NCBI GenBank assembly: GCA_025602905.1
Contig: JAHLKI010000010.1
Location: 1-64,000, forward strand
Length of the DNA: 64,000 bases
Reading direction: 5' to 3'
Source: Phlyctochytrium arcticum
Lineage: Eukaryota > Chytridiomycota > Chytridiomycetes > Chytridiales > Chytridiaceae
The translations under genes and the position numbers were made by a program. Below, piece by piece: positions 40,486 to 52,910 of the stretch. Within the stretch, counting starts at the first letter, position 1. Each line of letters begins with the position of its first letter. The notes below the pieces were generated by a model. That model saw nothing but the letters and a program-made list of their open reading frames with translations. It was not told where the DNA came from and searched no databases.

Positions 40486-41937
40486 CTACCAAAATCCATC
40501 TTCATGATAGACATCCGTTCCACCGGTTCCACCGCGAGCATAGCGCATATTGAGTGGCATCATGCGTTGTTCGGTGGCCAAGTTTTCCCGTAGGGACTCG
40601 GAAATGTCTGAGCAGATGAGGGCGGTCGTGGTGGGTGGTGAGGAGGGTGACATGTTGGAGGAGGAGGAGGAAGCCATGGCGTTGAGGTTACGGAATTGAG
40701 AGGGTTTCGCGCGTTTCAGACACGAGCCTTGGCGGAGGGCGACCGAGAGGAGGGAGGGTTTGGAAGACAGGGTGGAGCGGGTGGAGGCGGCCGAGGCGAG
40801 ATCGACTTTGCGAAAGAGTTGGGCGTAGATGGCTCGCGAGTGACGGTCAGATTCGGATTCGTACGTTTCTCCTTCTTCGTCAGAGTACGTGTCTTCGGAA
40901 TCGGAGAAATCTGAACTGAAATCCGAGTCGGAGAAATCCTCGTCGTCTTCGTCCGAGTTATACGAGTCGTACGCGGTTGCCGTGACATTTGACGCCGTCT
41001 CAATGGTATTCTTGTCCAGTGTCGCGACCGTGGCTCTTGCTATTGACTGAGATGTGGTGGTGGGAGGTAAGGGGCGAGCGGGAACGAGTGGAGCCAGTTT
41101 TGAGGCGACGGGGAGGGGACGGGGGTGTTGGAGGGCGACGGCATCGGGCGACTGGGATTGAGAAATGAAAAACTTGACCTTTGGCTTTTCATCTGCTGCG
41201 TGTGCATGGTGGTTGAGGTACGGTTGACGATGTTTATGGAATTGTTGGGGAGCGGCGGGGGCAATGTGGTGGGGTTGTGGGGTATTACATGCCGAGGGAG
41301 TGTGAGGAGCCGTGTAGTGTCGAACAGGTCTTGGATGAAACAGAACCGGTGAAGGTCCTTCCTTTTTGACGTTTACGGCCTGCTGAATCACTGGTTCAAC
41401 TACAACTGCTGGCGTTGGAGTCTCGACGACGACGTGCGGTATTGAGCATGGGATGATGGTGGATGTAGTTGTGGTGGTGGTGGTGGTGGTGGGAACAGCG
41501 ACGGATGATGGGCTAACGACGGGAAGAACAGGCTTGCGCTGGGGAGTCTCTTGGGCGGCGGTTTTGAGGAGGCGGTTGAATGATTCAGGCGAGACATGGG
41601 GGTACTTTAGGCGTGTCGTTGGTGTTGTTGAAGTGGGTGAAGTGGTTGAAGTGGTTGAAGTGGGGACGGGAGCAGGGGGAGTAGGAGGAGTGAGGAGGGG
41701 GATATCAGAGTGATGAAGAAAGAGAAGAGAATCGTCGTCGCGAGGAGCATGGCCATGACAGGAGCGGTACCAAAGCCGCCAGCTAATGTTTTCCAAGCGC
41801 CGGCCGTTTTCCAAGTTGTCCTTGCATTTGGTAAAGACGTTCCAGATGGTTTGAAGGTCTGATTCGTTGATGGAGGTGAGTTTCTGGATGTTTTGAAAGG
41901 CGACCGTCAGCACGGGTTCGGCGAGCTGTCCGGGCAT
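40486..41937 (-). CDS. DUF1752 (AreA GATA-like N-terminal domain) regulator
   Basis: It encodes 483 aa in a single open frame from ATG 41937. Residues about 28-56 (LQTIWNVFTKC...GRRLENISWRLWYR) fit the DUF1752 domain at the N-terminus of fungal nitrogen regulators and related proteins. The middle is low-complexity Pro/Thr/Ser with His runs. An acidic DEDDEDFSDSDFSSDFSDSED stretch lies near residues 320-345. The C-terminal ISESLRENLATEQRMMP is a conserved short motif in these proteins. No GATA zinc finger is present. A likely role is a transcriptional or signalling regulator in nutrient response. Confidence 0.7.
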   Translation of the reverse strand: MPGQLAEPVLTVAFQNIQKLTSINESDLQTIWNVFTKCKDNLENGRRLENISWRLWYRSCHGHAPRDDDSLLFLHHSDIPLLTPPTPPAPVPTSTTSTTSPTSTTPTTRLKYPHVSPESFNRLLKTAAQETPQRKPVLPVVSPSSVAVPTTTTTTTTTSTIIPCSIPHVVVETPTPAVVVEPVIQQAVNVKKEGPSPVLFHPRPVRHYTAPHTPSACNTPQPHHIAPAAPQQFHKHRQPYLNHHAHAADEKPKVKFFISQSQSPDAVALQHPRPLPVASKLAPLVPARPLPPTTTSQSIARATVATLDKNTIETASNVTATAYDSYNSDEDDEDFSDSDFSSDFSDSEDTYSDEEGETYESESDRHSRAIYAQLFRKVDLASAASTRSTLSSKPSLLSVALRQGSCLKRAKPSQFRNLNAMASSSSSNMSPSSPPTTTALICSDISESLRENLATEQRMMPLNMRYARGGTGGTDVYHEDGFW

Positions 41938-43168
41938 CGTCTTTCTGGTGAGTGAGTGTGTATGTACTTTGATGCGATGCGCAAGCGAGAGAGGGAAAGA
42001 AGGAAGAACGAGGGTATATATAAAGTCCGGTGGGTGAAGGAGGAGTTTTTTGGGGGGGAAAGCGAGCCTGGTGACTTGTAAAATTCTGCGTGCGCGGGGC
42101 GGAGGGGGTCAGCCGGGTCTTTTGTTGGGAGTCTTGTTTCCTGATTGTTCCGAGTGCCGTGTGCTGTTTGGGAGTCTTGTTTCCTGATTGTTCCGAGTGC
42201 CGTGTGCTGTTTCCGGTTGCTGCTGCTGAGTTGAAGTCTGGGTAGGGGAGTGCGAGTACGTGTAGTAGTCTGGGGAGTGAGAGTATAGTCTGGGATGTTG
42301 CGAGAAGGAGAAGAGCTTCTAGAAGGGCTAAGAATAGCGCTGATTGATTGATTTGCCCAACAAACACACGCGCGAGTGAATCCCGGCTTCTTCCGTTCGC
42401 TGATTCCCTGCAGATTTCTCAGTAGCTGTCCTGCAGCCTGGGCTGTTTGTTGCTCGGCGGTTGGAAAAAAGTCAGGCTGCTGCTCCCGAAAGTCAGGTTG
42501 AATGAAGGCAATCCCCCGCTACAAAAACAAACCCCCGAAATCACCCGAGCCTCCGCATCGATTGCTTATTTTTTTTCGCGCGCGGCGTTGCAGCATGAAT
42601 TGATTGATTGCCCAAGCATGTGACAACCAGGGTGCCAATCATCCCCCGGATCGCTCCGTTTTTCTTTTTCGGGCATTGAGATTTTATCTCTGCCTACACC
42701 TTCCATTGACAATTCTCGCTCTGCTTCATAGCCTAGCCTTCACTCCGCTTCACACATGTATTAATTACGGTAGGTACTCTCTGCATGCATGAAGCATGAA
42801 TTCATCCAAATGCCCCGGGTCAGGTCAGTCCGTTACTGGGATCGCCGCTCTTTCCAACAGAATCCAACCATCGATGAAAAGATGCAGACCATATGACTTT
42901 TTAGCCAACGACCCTGCTGACCCCGCCCTGTGCTGCCTGACCCAGGTTGCTGACCGACGACCGGGCCGCGGCTTGACCCATGCTGCCTATTCGTGTAAAT
43001 TCAGTCGTTAAATTTGACCTCTCGCCTGACACTTTCACTTCTTCACATGGGTGATTCCCCTCTCTTAAATCTTGAAAACGTTCTGTTGTACCAGTACACA
43101 CATCCGATTGTCTTTTGTAGGAACCATACGATATCAGTGACTGCACACCGCAGAACTCTCACAGTTCA
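41938..43168. other. Intergenic region
   Basis: A 45-bp direct duplication (TTTGGGAGTCTTGTTTCCTG... near 42120-42165 and 42166-42211) lies in the 5' region of the DUF1752 gene. Otherwise nothing recognised. Confidence 0.5.
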
Positions 43169-43240
43169 GGTTCTATGGTGTAGCGGTCAGCACTCAGCAC
43201 TCTGAATGCTGCGACCCGAGTTCGAATCTCGGTAGGACCT
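43169..43240 (+). tRNA. tRNA-Gln (anticodon CUG)
   Basis: Same fold as the gene at 40136-40207, with anticodon loop CTCTGAA (CTG) and D-arm GTGTAGCGGTCAGCAC. Only a few bases differ between the two genes. A T7 run follows. The two tRNA genes are in opposite orientation, about 3 kb apart. Confidence 0.95.
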
Positions 43241-44541
43241 CATTTTTTTGGTTTTCCTCTACTCACACTTTTGCTCTGTGATTTTTCTCTTCTTTGTGAA
43301 AAAACTACCATATCTATCTATTATAGATGTGCATTATAGCTGGCTTTTCATCTCTCTGTTGTCCGAGACCAAAAATCTCCTTTTTCTTTTCATGTGCGTG
43401 TGGGTTATTCCGTTGTTTGCGTTGCAGTCGTCAAGAGGTGCTATTACCCCACTTTCCCATTCCTTGGTCCATTCCAGAGAATATGGCGATTTTCCCACAG
43501 TCCTTTGGAACGCGTCCAACAAATTCGCGATGGCTGGAAAAAAATTCGGTCCTAACGCGGGCATGTATTTGCGGAGTATGAGAAACATTGGATGGATTTG
43601 GGGTTGGATATAGTAAGATGTAAGGCCTATTGCATTCAAAAAATAATTTATTAGTTTATTTTCCCTTGCCTTACTTGAAATCGGAAATCGGTCATATATA
43701 TCGGACTACGAAGGGGTTGGGCCTAATTCCCACCAAAACAGCCCTTTTTCACACACCCACAAGGCGTCCGAGGATGGATGGGGAAATCGTAGATATCGAG
43801 TTTCGTTGTATGCGAGAGAGGCTGTAAATGTTTTGTGATTGGTTTTAACCCTGCTATGTTTCAAAAAAAAATTCCCCACGGCGCTCTCTCCCCAAACGTC
43901 GGCGAAAATGTATAATCGTAAACGTATTCCCACACACTCGGGGGTATAATACATCGAGTTGAGAGGGTGGATAGTTTTTTGTTTTTTTTGAGAACGGGAA
44001 CGTCTACTATTTCATGATAGGTCCCCAAGACACACTGAGGTTCACATAAAAAAAATTGTTGATTGCGTAAAATGTATGTCTGTCTCTCTCATATCCAGCC
44101 TGGCCCCCAACTATACCCGCGGGTGGAAACCCGACCCTCAGGCCCAAGAAACGCGGTGTAACCCTAGGCGGGTAACGAGATTTCTTGGGCCTGAGATGCT
44201 GCGCTTGGGCCTGAGTCCCGCCTGACTCCCGCGTCCACCACTTTTTGTCGACCCTCAGGCTCAAATTTGGCCGCATTGGGCTACACCGCGGTTGACAGCC
44301 TTGCCAGATCCAAAGTCCGCTCAAAGTCCGCTTGCCCACACTATCCTTTCCTGCACACGCTGCAGACGACCGCCCTCACAGACCTTACCCCAAAACCCAC
44401 ATACACACAGAAGACACCACTGACGGTCAGAGTTTAACTCGCCACAAGAAGCAGGCCTTCTCCCAGTAGGAATTCGTCCGCATTGCTTTGTTTATTTTGG
44501 ACGCTAATTCAAATATCGTATCTAGCACTTACTTGACTACC
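43241..44541. other. Intergenic region with a 15-bp hairpin
   Basis: CTCAGGCCCAAGAAA (44137-44151) and its exact reverse complement (44181-44195) form a stem with a 29-nt loop, followed by another CTTGGGCCTGAG copy. No gene is supported. The hairpin lies about 350 bp upstream of the Crypton frame and may belong to it. Confidence 0.5.
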
Positions 44542-47176
44542 ATGGCTCAATACAACAATCAAAATCATCCCGCACATTACATGACGGGTCAAGAGCTGGC
44601 TGCGGCAGGAGTCCCAGCTTCTCTCTTCGGGGCGACCCCAGCACCTCCCGTCGCTTCTGGTTCAGGCAGCGCAAGCACTGGCAGCCCTGTCGAAGGTTCT
44701 TCCTCGGACTTGCAGCAGCAGCAACAACAGGAACAGGACAACGAGGTGTATGAGCGCAACATGCGCAAAGCCATTTTGAGCCATTTGGATTCTCTCGCAC
44801 CATCAACCAAGGCTACGTATCAGAACATTATCATACGCTTCCGCAAATGGTGCGCCAAGATGAACTTTGCCGATGGCGATACAGTCCACATGCAGAAAGC
44901 CGTTACCTATTTGCAAGAAGAGATGATTGCCAAGGGGAAAATCCTCGACGGCTCTCCATATTCGGTCGGTTCATTGCGCCAGCACATTAAGGCCATTATG
45001 TGTTTGCACGCTCAGCAACCACTCAACACGTAAGTATTGACGAAGCGATCGCCATGGAAGATCAGATGTGTTAATTTTATCGATCGAATACATTTAGGAA
45101 CCCCCACATCAAGAAAGACAGTCGACTCATTACTAGCATTATTCGCGGGATGAAAACCCACACGTACCAAAACATGAAGGATACTTACGCCGACCGCGGC
45201 GCGGGCACGATTCTTGACACGTATGATGAAGACGAACGGGTGGAATTAGCCAGATATTTCATGAACCGTAATTTTACTAACGGTCTGGGTCTTCGTGACC
45301 GAGCTGTTTACCTACTAATGCGCGCCACCTGCTCACGAGGAGAGACGTTGCGACAAATGCAACTGTGTGATATGTGGTTCCGGAACTTGACAGGAGATGA
45401 GGGGCCGACCACCCCCTGCAATGTCCTCGGCTTCACGATCAGGCAAGGTAAGACGACCAACGCAGAGAAGGCCGAATTTAGAGGGGTGATGAGGCACAAG
45501 GATGTGGAACTCTGTGGAGTGGGGGGGGACTGCACTTCACTTCTTCTGGATGTGGCACATTAATAACGAGCCGATGCCAAACACTTTACGCCGCGAAGAC
45601 TGGTATGACATATATTTCTTTCAACCTGCGCCAAGGTACCGCCGAGTTGATGCCAAAGGTACGAGGCGCATCCTGGGTTAAAATTTCTTTGTGAACCTAT
45701 ACCGATGCTCGTTCTTAATAGGAAAGCCGATGCAGATCGACTACGATCAACATCACAAGATAGTCAAGGCCGCTCTCAATCACTGTGGCATCCGATCGGC
45801 CAAAGTCACCCATCTCATGCGTAAAGTAAGCGCACAAGAAGCTGAGCTCGCAGATGTCGACGCTGATCAATTAACGCGTGCCGCCGGCTGGAGTACGGGT
45901 GTCAAGAATGCCCACTACACCATCGACCTTCCCCGTCAAGCCATGCGTGCTCTTGGGAGTTGGCCAACCAAGGGCCGGGATTACTACTTGCCACGCGCCG
46001 CACTCCCTCCTCCCGAGAGTCTAGTCGAGCAGATCTTCCCATTTGCCGCTACCCAGCTTCCCTTACTTGAGCCCGGGCATATTGCCGCCGAAAAGTTCTG
46101 TAAGCTTTTACTGGAACTACGCGTTGTCCTCCTCCAAGACGCCGTATTCCTCCAACCCACCTGTCCCGACCATCGCATCTGGACCCATCCAATTTTCCAG
46201 GTATGTGTGGTCAGGTTTTGGGCAGGTCGAACCTGACTGATTAACTCACCTTCGTGTACCTAGTCGAATGAATTCAAGGAATACGCAGAACGTTTGCGAG
46301 CATCGTGTTTGTCTGCTCCCGACCCTACAATTGCCACGTTCATGCACGTCGTGCCCGAAGTAGCAACGGCTATCTCCGTGAGTGCAGTACCCGGGACTGC
46401 ATCAATGCAGGAGTGTTAGATATGCAGAAACGGATGGAAAAGATGGAGCAGGCCATGGCTGCCCAAATTGCATTACTTGAAGCGCAACAGGCCAGCATGC
46501 GAGCTCAGCTGCGTCTGATGCATGACATGTATACACAAGATCGGGTATGTCAGCTCTTTGTTCTTGCGATATTGGGTTACATGTATTCTCATCGCTGTCT
46601 CGGGATGCGTTTCAGATGCAAAGCCAAAGTTCGACACTCGACCGTATTGGGCAGATTGAGCAGGAGGCTCGCACTGCGTCTTCAAGTGCTCAAGCAGCTT
46701 CCGAGGCGGCCGCCCGGACTCAACAGGTAATTGTAGGCGCGATGCGCAATGCTCTGAATGAATTCGAAGCGGGCGCTGTTGCTACTGCTGCCCAGACCAC
46801 CCCGACATCTTCCTCTTCAGCCGCATCATCATCCTTAACCGCCCCCCGCCCACCATGCACCATGGAACGAAGTTTGACTACCGTGGAGGACACCTGGAAA
46901 GAGTACGACCAGGGTCGCAATGGTCAGGTCTCGGTGCGGTTCATGGAGAACAAGTACGGTGCCACGTGGCGAGCATCGAACGCAGACAGAAAGTTTTTTA
47001 ACTTTCGGCGACCCCTATATGCGGCAATTGAAAAGCTGAGCCTCGAGAGGGGTGTGTCCACGGAGAGTATTGCCAAAGAAATGGATAGGAGCAGAATGTT
47101 CACTGAATCTGGAAGTGTGCGCGTCCCACACATTACCCTCCACAAGTTTATCGAAGGCCTTTCTCAAACAGAGTGA
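44542..47176 (+). mobile_element. Crypton: tyrosine recombinase with GCR1_C domain, one frameshift
   Basis: ATG 44542 is followed by exons 44542-45029 and 45098 onward, then further exons to a stop at 47176. The recombinase core shows the first Arg in ATCSRGETLRQMQ, His-x-x-Arg in THLMRKVSAQE and the catalytic Tyr in KNAHYTIDLPRQAMRAL, matching Crypton/Ndc10-like recombinases. A helical segment (KRMEKMEQAMAAQ) precedes a C-terminal GCR1_C-type DNA-binding domain (VEDTWKEYDQGR...KYGATWR). The frame breaks at a G8 run (about 45521-45528); beyond it the next frame carries the expected FFWMWHINNEPMPN. Either a recent mutation or a homopolymer sequencing error. No terminal repeats are expected for this class. 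Confidence 0.82.
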
Positions 47177-49960
47177 TACGGTAAGCGGATGTTTCTGGAT
47201 GTCAATTTTCGGCGGATTTCTAACTCTTCCCGTGGTCATAGTATCGTGCATCATTTTTCACCTTTTGTCCTTCTTTCTACCTTTCTTTCTCTCGCGCACA
47301 TCAGCGCACACATCAGCGCACACATTTGTCAATTTGTCATGCAGCGTATTGTTTGGCGTACTTTGTTCGTTTTTCTCTGTTCGTTTTCCTCTGTTTTCTC
47401 TCGTCTTCATCCTCGCCTTAGCTTAGTTAGTCTAGTGTTTGTTCTATCATATTCTTCTCCTTCCTTTTTTTAGTATAGTTTTTCGTCTCTTCTGTTGTGA
47501 TCGTCTTTTCCGTTGTTTATCTCAAAAAACTATTTATCATCATCATCACATCTCGAACGCACATCTCGAACTAACCACAACGTGGCATCAACAATGCCAT
47601 TGCATGGATGACCATAGATCAGAGATAGGCGAGGCAAGCTCTAACTTTGACAAGTACGTGTAAATGTATGGAGTAGAGTGAAGAATATGTTGAAAAAGAT
47701 CCCACTTCTATATACAGGCCTGTCAGTCTGAAGCATCAGAGCACCTTGGAAGGCGAGAACTAGTACCGTCCATCATAGTAGGAAGGCACCAACGCGGTTA
47801 CCTCAATTGAGGGTCAGGTGACCATAATGGACTCGAGGTCGGCTTACCTACCTGGTATCCGACACGCACGAGGTTCGACAAACGCGTCAAAGTTCATGTT
47901 GGCGCGGGTATTCTATACATTAAAATAGAATCCGTCCGAACCACGTGCCCCACGTGACCTGTTCGGACTCCAAAATCTTTGGGCAAATCCTCGAGGCCGT
48001 ACATGGACATCAATTGTTCTCATAGATGCAAAATTTCTCAAAGTAATGAGAGAGGATATATGCGTCAAAGTTACTTTCACCTACAGGATTGGGCTTAGCC
48101 CCATCCCTGGCATATCCTCGTCTATATAGTACAGTAGCAGTTGTCCGAAAACACGTGCCCCACGTGACCTGTTCGGACTCCAAAATCTTTGGGCAAATCC
48201 TCGAGGCCGTAGGCCGAGTCCCAAAGCCAAATTTGCTACACATGAGCGTGGGAAATCACATTGCATCTTGGCATGGCAGTTGGTAAGTGATAGAGTGCCT
48301 TGAGCTGAAATCTCTGGGCAAATTCTTGAGGACGTAGGCCGACTCCGAAAGCCAGATTACATCTTGGCATGGCCTGAGCGTGGGAAAATAGATGGCATCT
48401 TGGCATGGCCGTTTGTGAGTGATGGAGGGAATGAGTATCAATGGTGGAATGGCATTGGCTGGGCGGGTATTGCACACAGCCTTGATTTCCAAAGCCAACC
48501 CAAGATGGGAGGGGGGTTTGCACACAGCCATGGTTTTAGAGGAGCGCTCAATGGAATTGGTGGTGAGAATGACCAGGGGCATTCTGTATATGGAAGCTCT
48601 GCCATTTTTTTGCAGACTTCTTCTGTGTTTGGTTTACAGTACATTCGTCTCTGTATTGGGCTTAGCCCCATACCTGGCATATCCTCGTATACATAATATA
48701 ATGGGATAATGTGAGAGCGCTACGCGTATGACAAAAAAAATGTTTGGGAAGGTTACAGGAGAGTGGGCGCGCTGGGAGTGTGCCCACTCTGCTTTTTTAG
48801 GGTTAGTTCTATGTATCGAGACACAATCTTGGATCATCAACCAAATTACAAAGGATTGTTGGTTTTAACATCCCCAAACTAACCATTGTCAAGAGTTGGG
48901 TTTGGGTCTTCCCAACCTATCCTAACCTAACCCATTTCTTAACGATCTTGAACATAATTCAACACCCTAACGCTGGGGCCATCTAGGCCAGGAAAGCAGA
49001 GTGGGAACTCTCCTGTAAACCTTCCCATAATTCTCTGACTGGGATAGATATATATATACTGTATATACATAAACTGCGTACTTGCACTTACAATTGGCGG
49101 GTGTTTTGTGGACTCGGTGTATACATCATGTTCTGTAGTGATTAGAAAACATGACCTTTAACAAACGTTCACAAACCTAATCCCTCCCCTTTTTCCGATA
49201 CATGTTTTGATAACGCGAGTGTGGGAAAAACGAGAAGGGACACGAGCATTGTCATAAACGTGAATTTTTAGTAGAGTTTATAAAGGACTGATTTAGGGAT
49301 AAAAAAGAATAACAGGGATGGCACATGATACAGCACCTCTAAAAATATGTAGTGGCAGTACTTGCACATTCTTGGTCCCGTTTTTGGTGATGTGTATATA
49401 CTGTAGCAGTGTGATTTTTTTAAAGGATGGATAGGGACACTCTTGACAGGTTTTTGTTAGTTTCATCCAACGTAGGTTACCTTTTTTTTGGGTTACTCCC
49501 CATGGTATATTTCTTCTTCGTATATCAAAAAATAGCCCCCCCCAAACCAAAATGTTTCCCACGCGTTTGACTTTCTATAACAAACATATCTCGAGTATAT
49601 AATTCCAAGCGAATACGTCAACGATATTCTTTTGTTGATTCACCCGACAGCTGATGAGTTGTACATTGAGACACCACACATCATGCACTTTGGCCACACA
49701 GAATGATACAATCAAGTTGATGTAAGAGCGGCCATCGACTGCGCTGGTTACTTTTGCCTGATCACCGCCGTCCATGTTGACAAAACCAGAATAGTGGAAC
49801 AAGTTTAAAAAAACACACAGATACATACAAAATATCCTGTACAAGTTACACCACAAAGATTGTCATAAAAAAACAAACTAAGCAAACACAGACCACAACA
49901 AACAAACAAACTAAAATACAAGAAAAAAAAAGGCATAATCGCCCCCACACATATATACTT
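47177..49960. other. Gene-poor region with dispersed direct repeats
   Basis: A 60-bp exact repeat is at 47942-48001 and 48152-48211, with a diverged third copy near 48305-48360. TTGGGCTTAGCCCCAT.CCTGGCATATCC occurs at 48087 and 48652. An inverted pair related to GAGAGTGGGCGCGCTGG...AGAGTGGG and AGGAAAGCAGAGTGGG lies near 48770 and 48993. No coding gene supported. Confidence 0.55.
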
Positions 49961-51831
49961 TTACCCCCGTCCTCGTAACAATTTCCCCCATTTCCTCGTC
50001 ATGGTTCCTTCCTGTCCCCCACCTGCACTGGTAGCAGCAGCCATAGACTGAATCTGAAGTTGTGCTTCTCCGGTCGACAAACCGTCACATGTCGGACGAA
50101 TCATTGTGAGTTGGTCGGAGCGGTTGAATGTTGCCAGGAACGACCGGCGTTTGGGCAGGGTAGGTTGGTGGTTTTGGTGGTCCGGAGAGGGTTTGGCTGG
50201 GATTTGGGGGGGTGGTGGTGGTGTTGGATCCAAACATCCGGATACTACAGGAGGTGGGATATGAATCACCGGGAAATCATTATTTGACGATGCCGCCGAC
50301 GACGACGACGACAAACTCAGAGACGACTCGACCGACTCGGCAGGCGGTATACTCGGATCAATCGGCCTCCTTTTCTCCACTTCAACAAGTGATAACGGGG
50401 TCGGAATCATATCCGGATGATGAGCGGTAGACGGCGGACTGGGCGGATGCGTTGCCGCATCAATGTTGGTGGATTGGGCATAGGCCGGCGGCGAATCTGG
50501 AATCCTGGGTGGAATATCGACGGACCGTGTTGTTTTTCGTTGGCCCATCATCCCCCCTCCACCACCCTTCAATTTCCCAATCGGATCCTCGGCACCACTA
50601 CTATCCTCCCCCCCATCAAAACAGGGTAAACTCTCTTCAGCTTGCTGCTTCTTGGCGACAAAACTGACGTTGTTGAGTTTATACAGCGTTGATGTTGATG
50701 ATGCGATATCATAGGATGCGCGTTTGCGAAGAAGCTGCCGGGGTTGTGGGGGTTGCGCGTCGCGGATAGAGTCGAATGAGCGTCGGGTGGGTGATGGTAT
50801 GGATGTCGGTATCGCCATCACTGGTTGCTGTTGTTGCATAGGAGCGTCAACGTACATATCGGATGTGGACTCTGAAGAAGAAGCATGATGGTCGTCAACG
50901 ACAGCAGATCCCACATCATTGCAACAACTCCGATTCGACTCGTCATGTTCGCGCCATATCGTATCATTCCCAAAACTGACTTTCTTGCTTAAAGAGCGTC
51001 GAGACGGTTTGTTGCCTGATGATGGGTGGTGGTGGTGGGTCAGGTACGGGTGTTTAGGGGTAGATCGGCGAGATGAGAGGCTGCTCTTGGTTGGTTGTTG
51101 TTGTTGTTGTTGCATGGAGCGGGTTGGATGGACATACAGTGGACGATTTGAGGAATGTTGCAGGAGTACTACGTCTTGGTGAGGATGATGAGGAGGACGG
51201 GGTTGCATGGAGTTTATCGCCTGATGGACTGATTTTGGTCAAACTTTCCGAGAGTGCCGAATCGGTTGGTGTATCAGTCATTGGACGCCCCGCCGACGAT
51301 GACCGCGGACTTGTCATTACTTGGACACAGTTGCCGTGACGTAAAGAAGAGCAAAGATGCGTCGTCGATCCATTATTCGACCCCTTCATGTCCGCCAACG
51401 CTCCAGTCATAACCCGTATAGCAGCCTCCACCTTCTCTTCCGCATCCCTCAGCGCACATTGCAATACCCGTTTCTCGGTCTGCCAGTCTGCTTCCTGTCT
51501 CGCAAACTCTTTGCGCAACTCTTCTTCATCGTGGAGTAAGGAGGAAGGGTAGGAATGGGCGGATGCCGACTCACAGGCTTCGTAATCGGTTGAGCCGCTG
51601 CTACTCGTACTGGCCGTTTCATCGTATTTGCCGCCGGGATGTTTGATGGTGCCGCTAGTCAGTGATGGTCTCCGGGAATGTGGTGTAAGACGGTCGCTCC
51701 ATACACGGGGTAAGCGGCCCGACCGTCGACGGGCAAAAAGTCGGAAGGCGTCCCAGTCGCGGACATCCGCCAAGAAGGCTGATAATGCGTGGGTATTACC
51801 GGCCAATCGAGCCGCCATGCGTTGGGTCAGA

Positions 51832-51862
<31 letters not shown>

Positions 51863-52910
51863 GCCGTTGCCCTTCTGCTACTGAGTCTTCCGAGTCGGGG
51901 CTGGCCCCACTGGCATTACTGTGAGCTCCCGATTCTTCACTACTACGTATCCTATCACTGCTTCCGTGTCGTATTATCCCCCCATCCCCACCTCCACTCT
52001 TCCTTGAGCAAAGTTTATCCTCGTCGAGTAATGTTCCCTCATCATCCTCTTCCAGCATCTCATCCCCAAACACACACCAAGCAAATTCCCGAAAACAGAG
52101 TTCGCCGGGTGCCAATTCATCCCAGAATGCGCGTAGAGTCGTGAGGGCCTGATGCGTTTGCGCCGTCGCGGCATCTAGGACGGTACAGTCCTCGCAGACG
52201 GCCCATTCTACGCGCCGGTCACCTTGGTAGCCGGGGAGTGCGCCGCGGATGGGTGGGGAAATGGAAATTTTGAGTGAGTGGAATTTTTCGTTTGGACTGG
52301 TGGTGGTGGTGGAAGAACTGGTGGAGAGGGCTGTGGTACTGGTCGTTGGTATGGCGGGCTTGGTCTTGACATTTGAAGCGGGATGTTTCTTGGTGGGTGC
52401 ATGGGTGGTGGATGTTGCAGACCCCTTTGCTCTCGTCGACGACAAGGCATCGGGTTGCCGCACACTAGGTTCATTTACAGCAGGGGTATTTTGGACATGG
52501 TCGGCTTCGGCAGAGGACTTCCGACTCCGTGGGGGTATAACAATAGGTTTATCGATTGACTCTTCATTCGACCGAGGCGGCGATGACACTGTGCCTTGCT
52601 GATACTGTCGCTTGGCCCGCTCATGAGCCTGCAACTGCTCTAAATGCTGTTGCGAAAACGGGAAATCCAGTAGTCGGGAGCCCGGCGTTTGGTAGTTGCT
52701 GCTGCTGCTGCTGGAGGGTTGACCCTCACGCGTGGGTGATCTTGACCTTGGTGTTTTGTTGGCCAGAGACAACGAGACGTCTTGAGGTTGAGGAGACCCC
52801 TGGGGCGAGGAAGAAGACGGCAGAGTCCCGAGCATATTTTCGTTCCGACAAAACAATTTCAAAAAAAGCGAAGGAATTCCCGATCCGAGATTTCCCAAGA
52901 TTGCTTCCAC
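49961..52910 (-). CDS. Large Ser/Pro/His-rich protein with a coiled-coil segment, unknown
   Basis: Exons 52910-51138 and 51085-49961 join through a 52-bp GT-AG intron (GTATGT...CCAAG), which exactly corrects the phase; total about 965 aa. A folded patch (ISPPIRGALPGYQG...VEWAVCEDCTVL...LRAFWDELAPGELCFREFAWCVFGDE) is followed by a second patch (RMAARLAGNTHALSAFLADVRDWDAFRLFARRRSGRLP). A probable coiled coil (EEELRKEFARQEADWQ... to ADMKG) comes next. The rest is disordered with Ser, Gln and His runs. ATG 52835 is an alternative start. I do not recognise the family; a cytoskeletal, polarity or signalling scaffold is possible but unproven. Confidence 0.65.
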
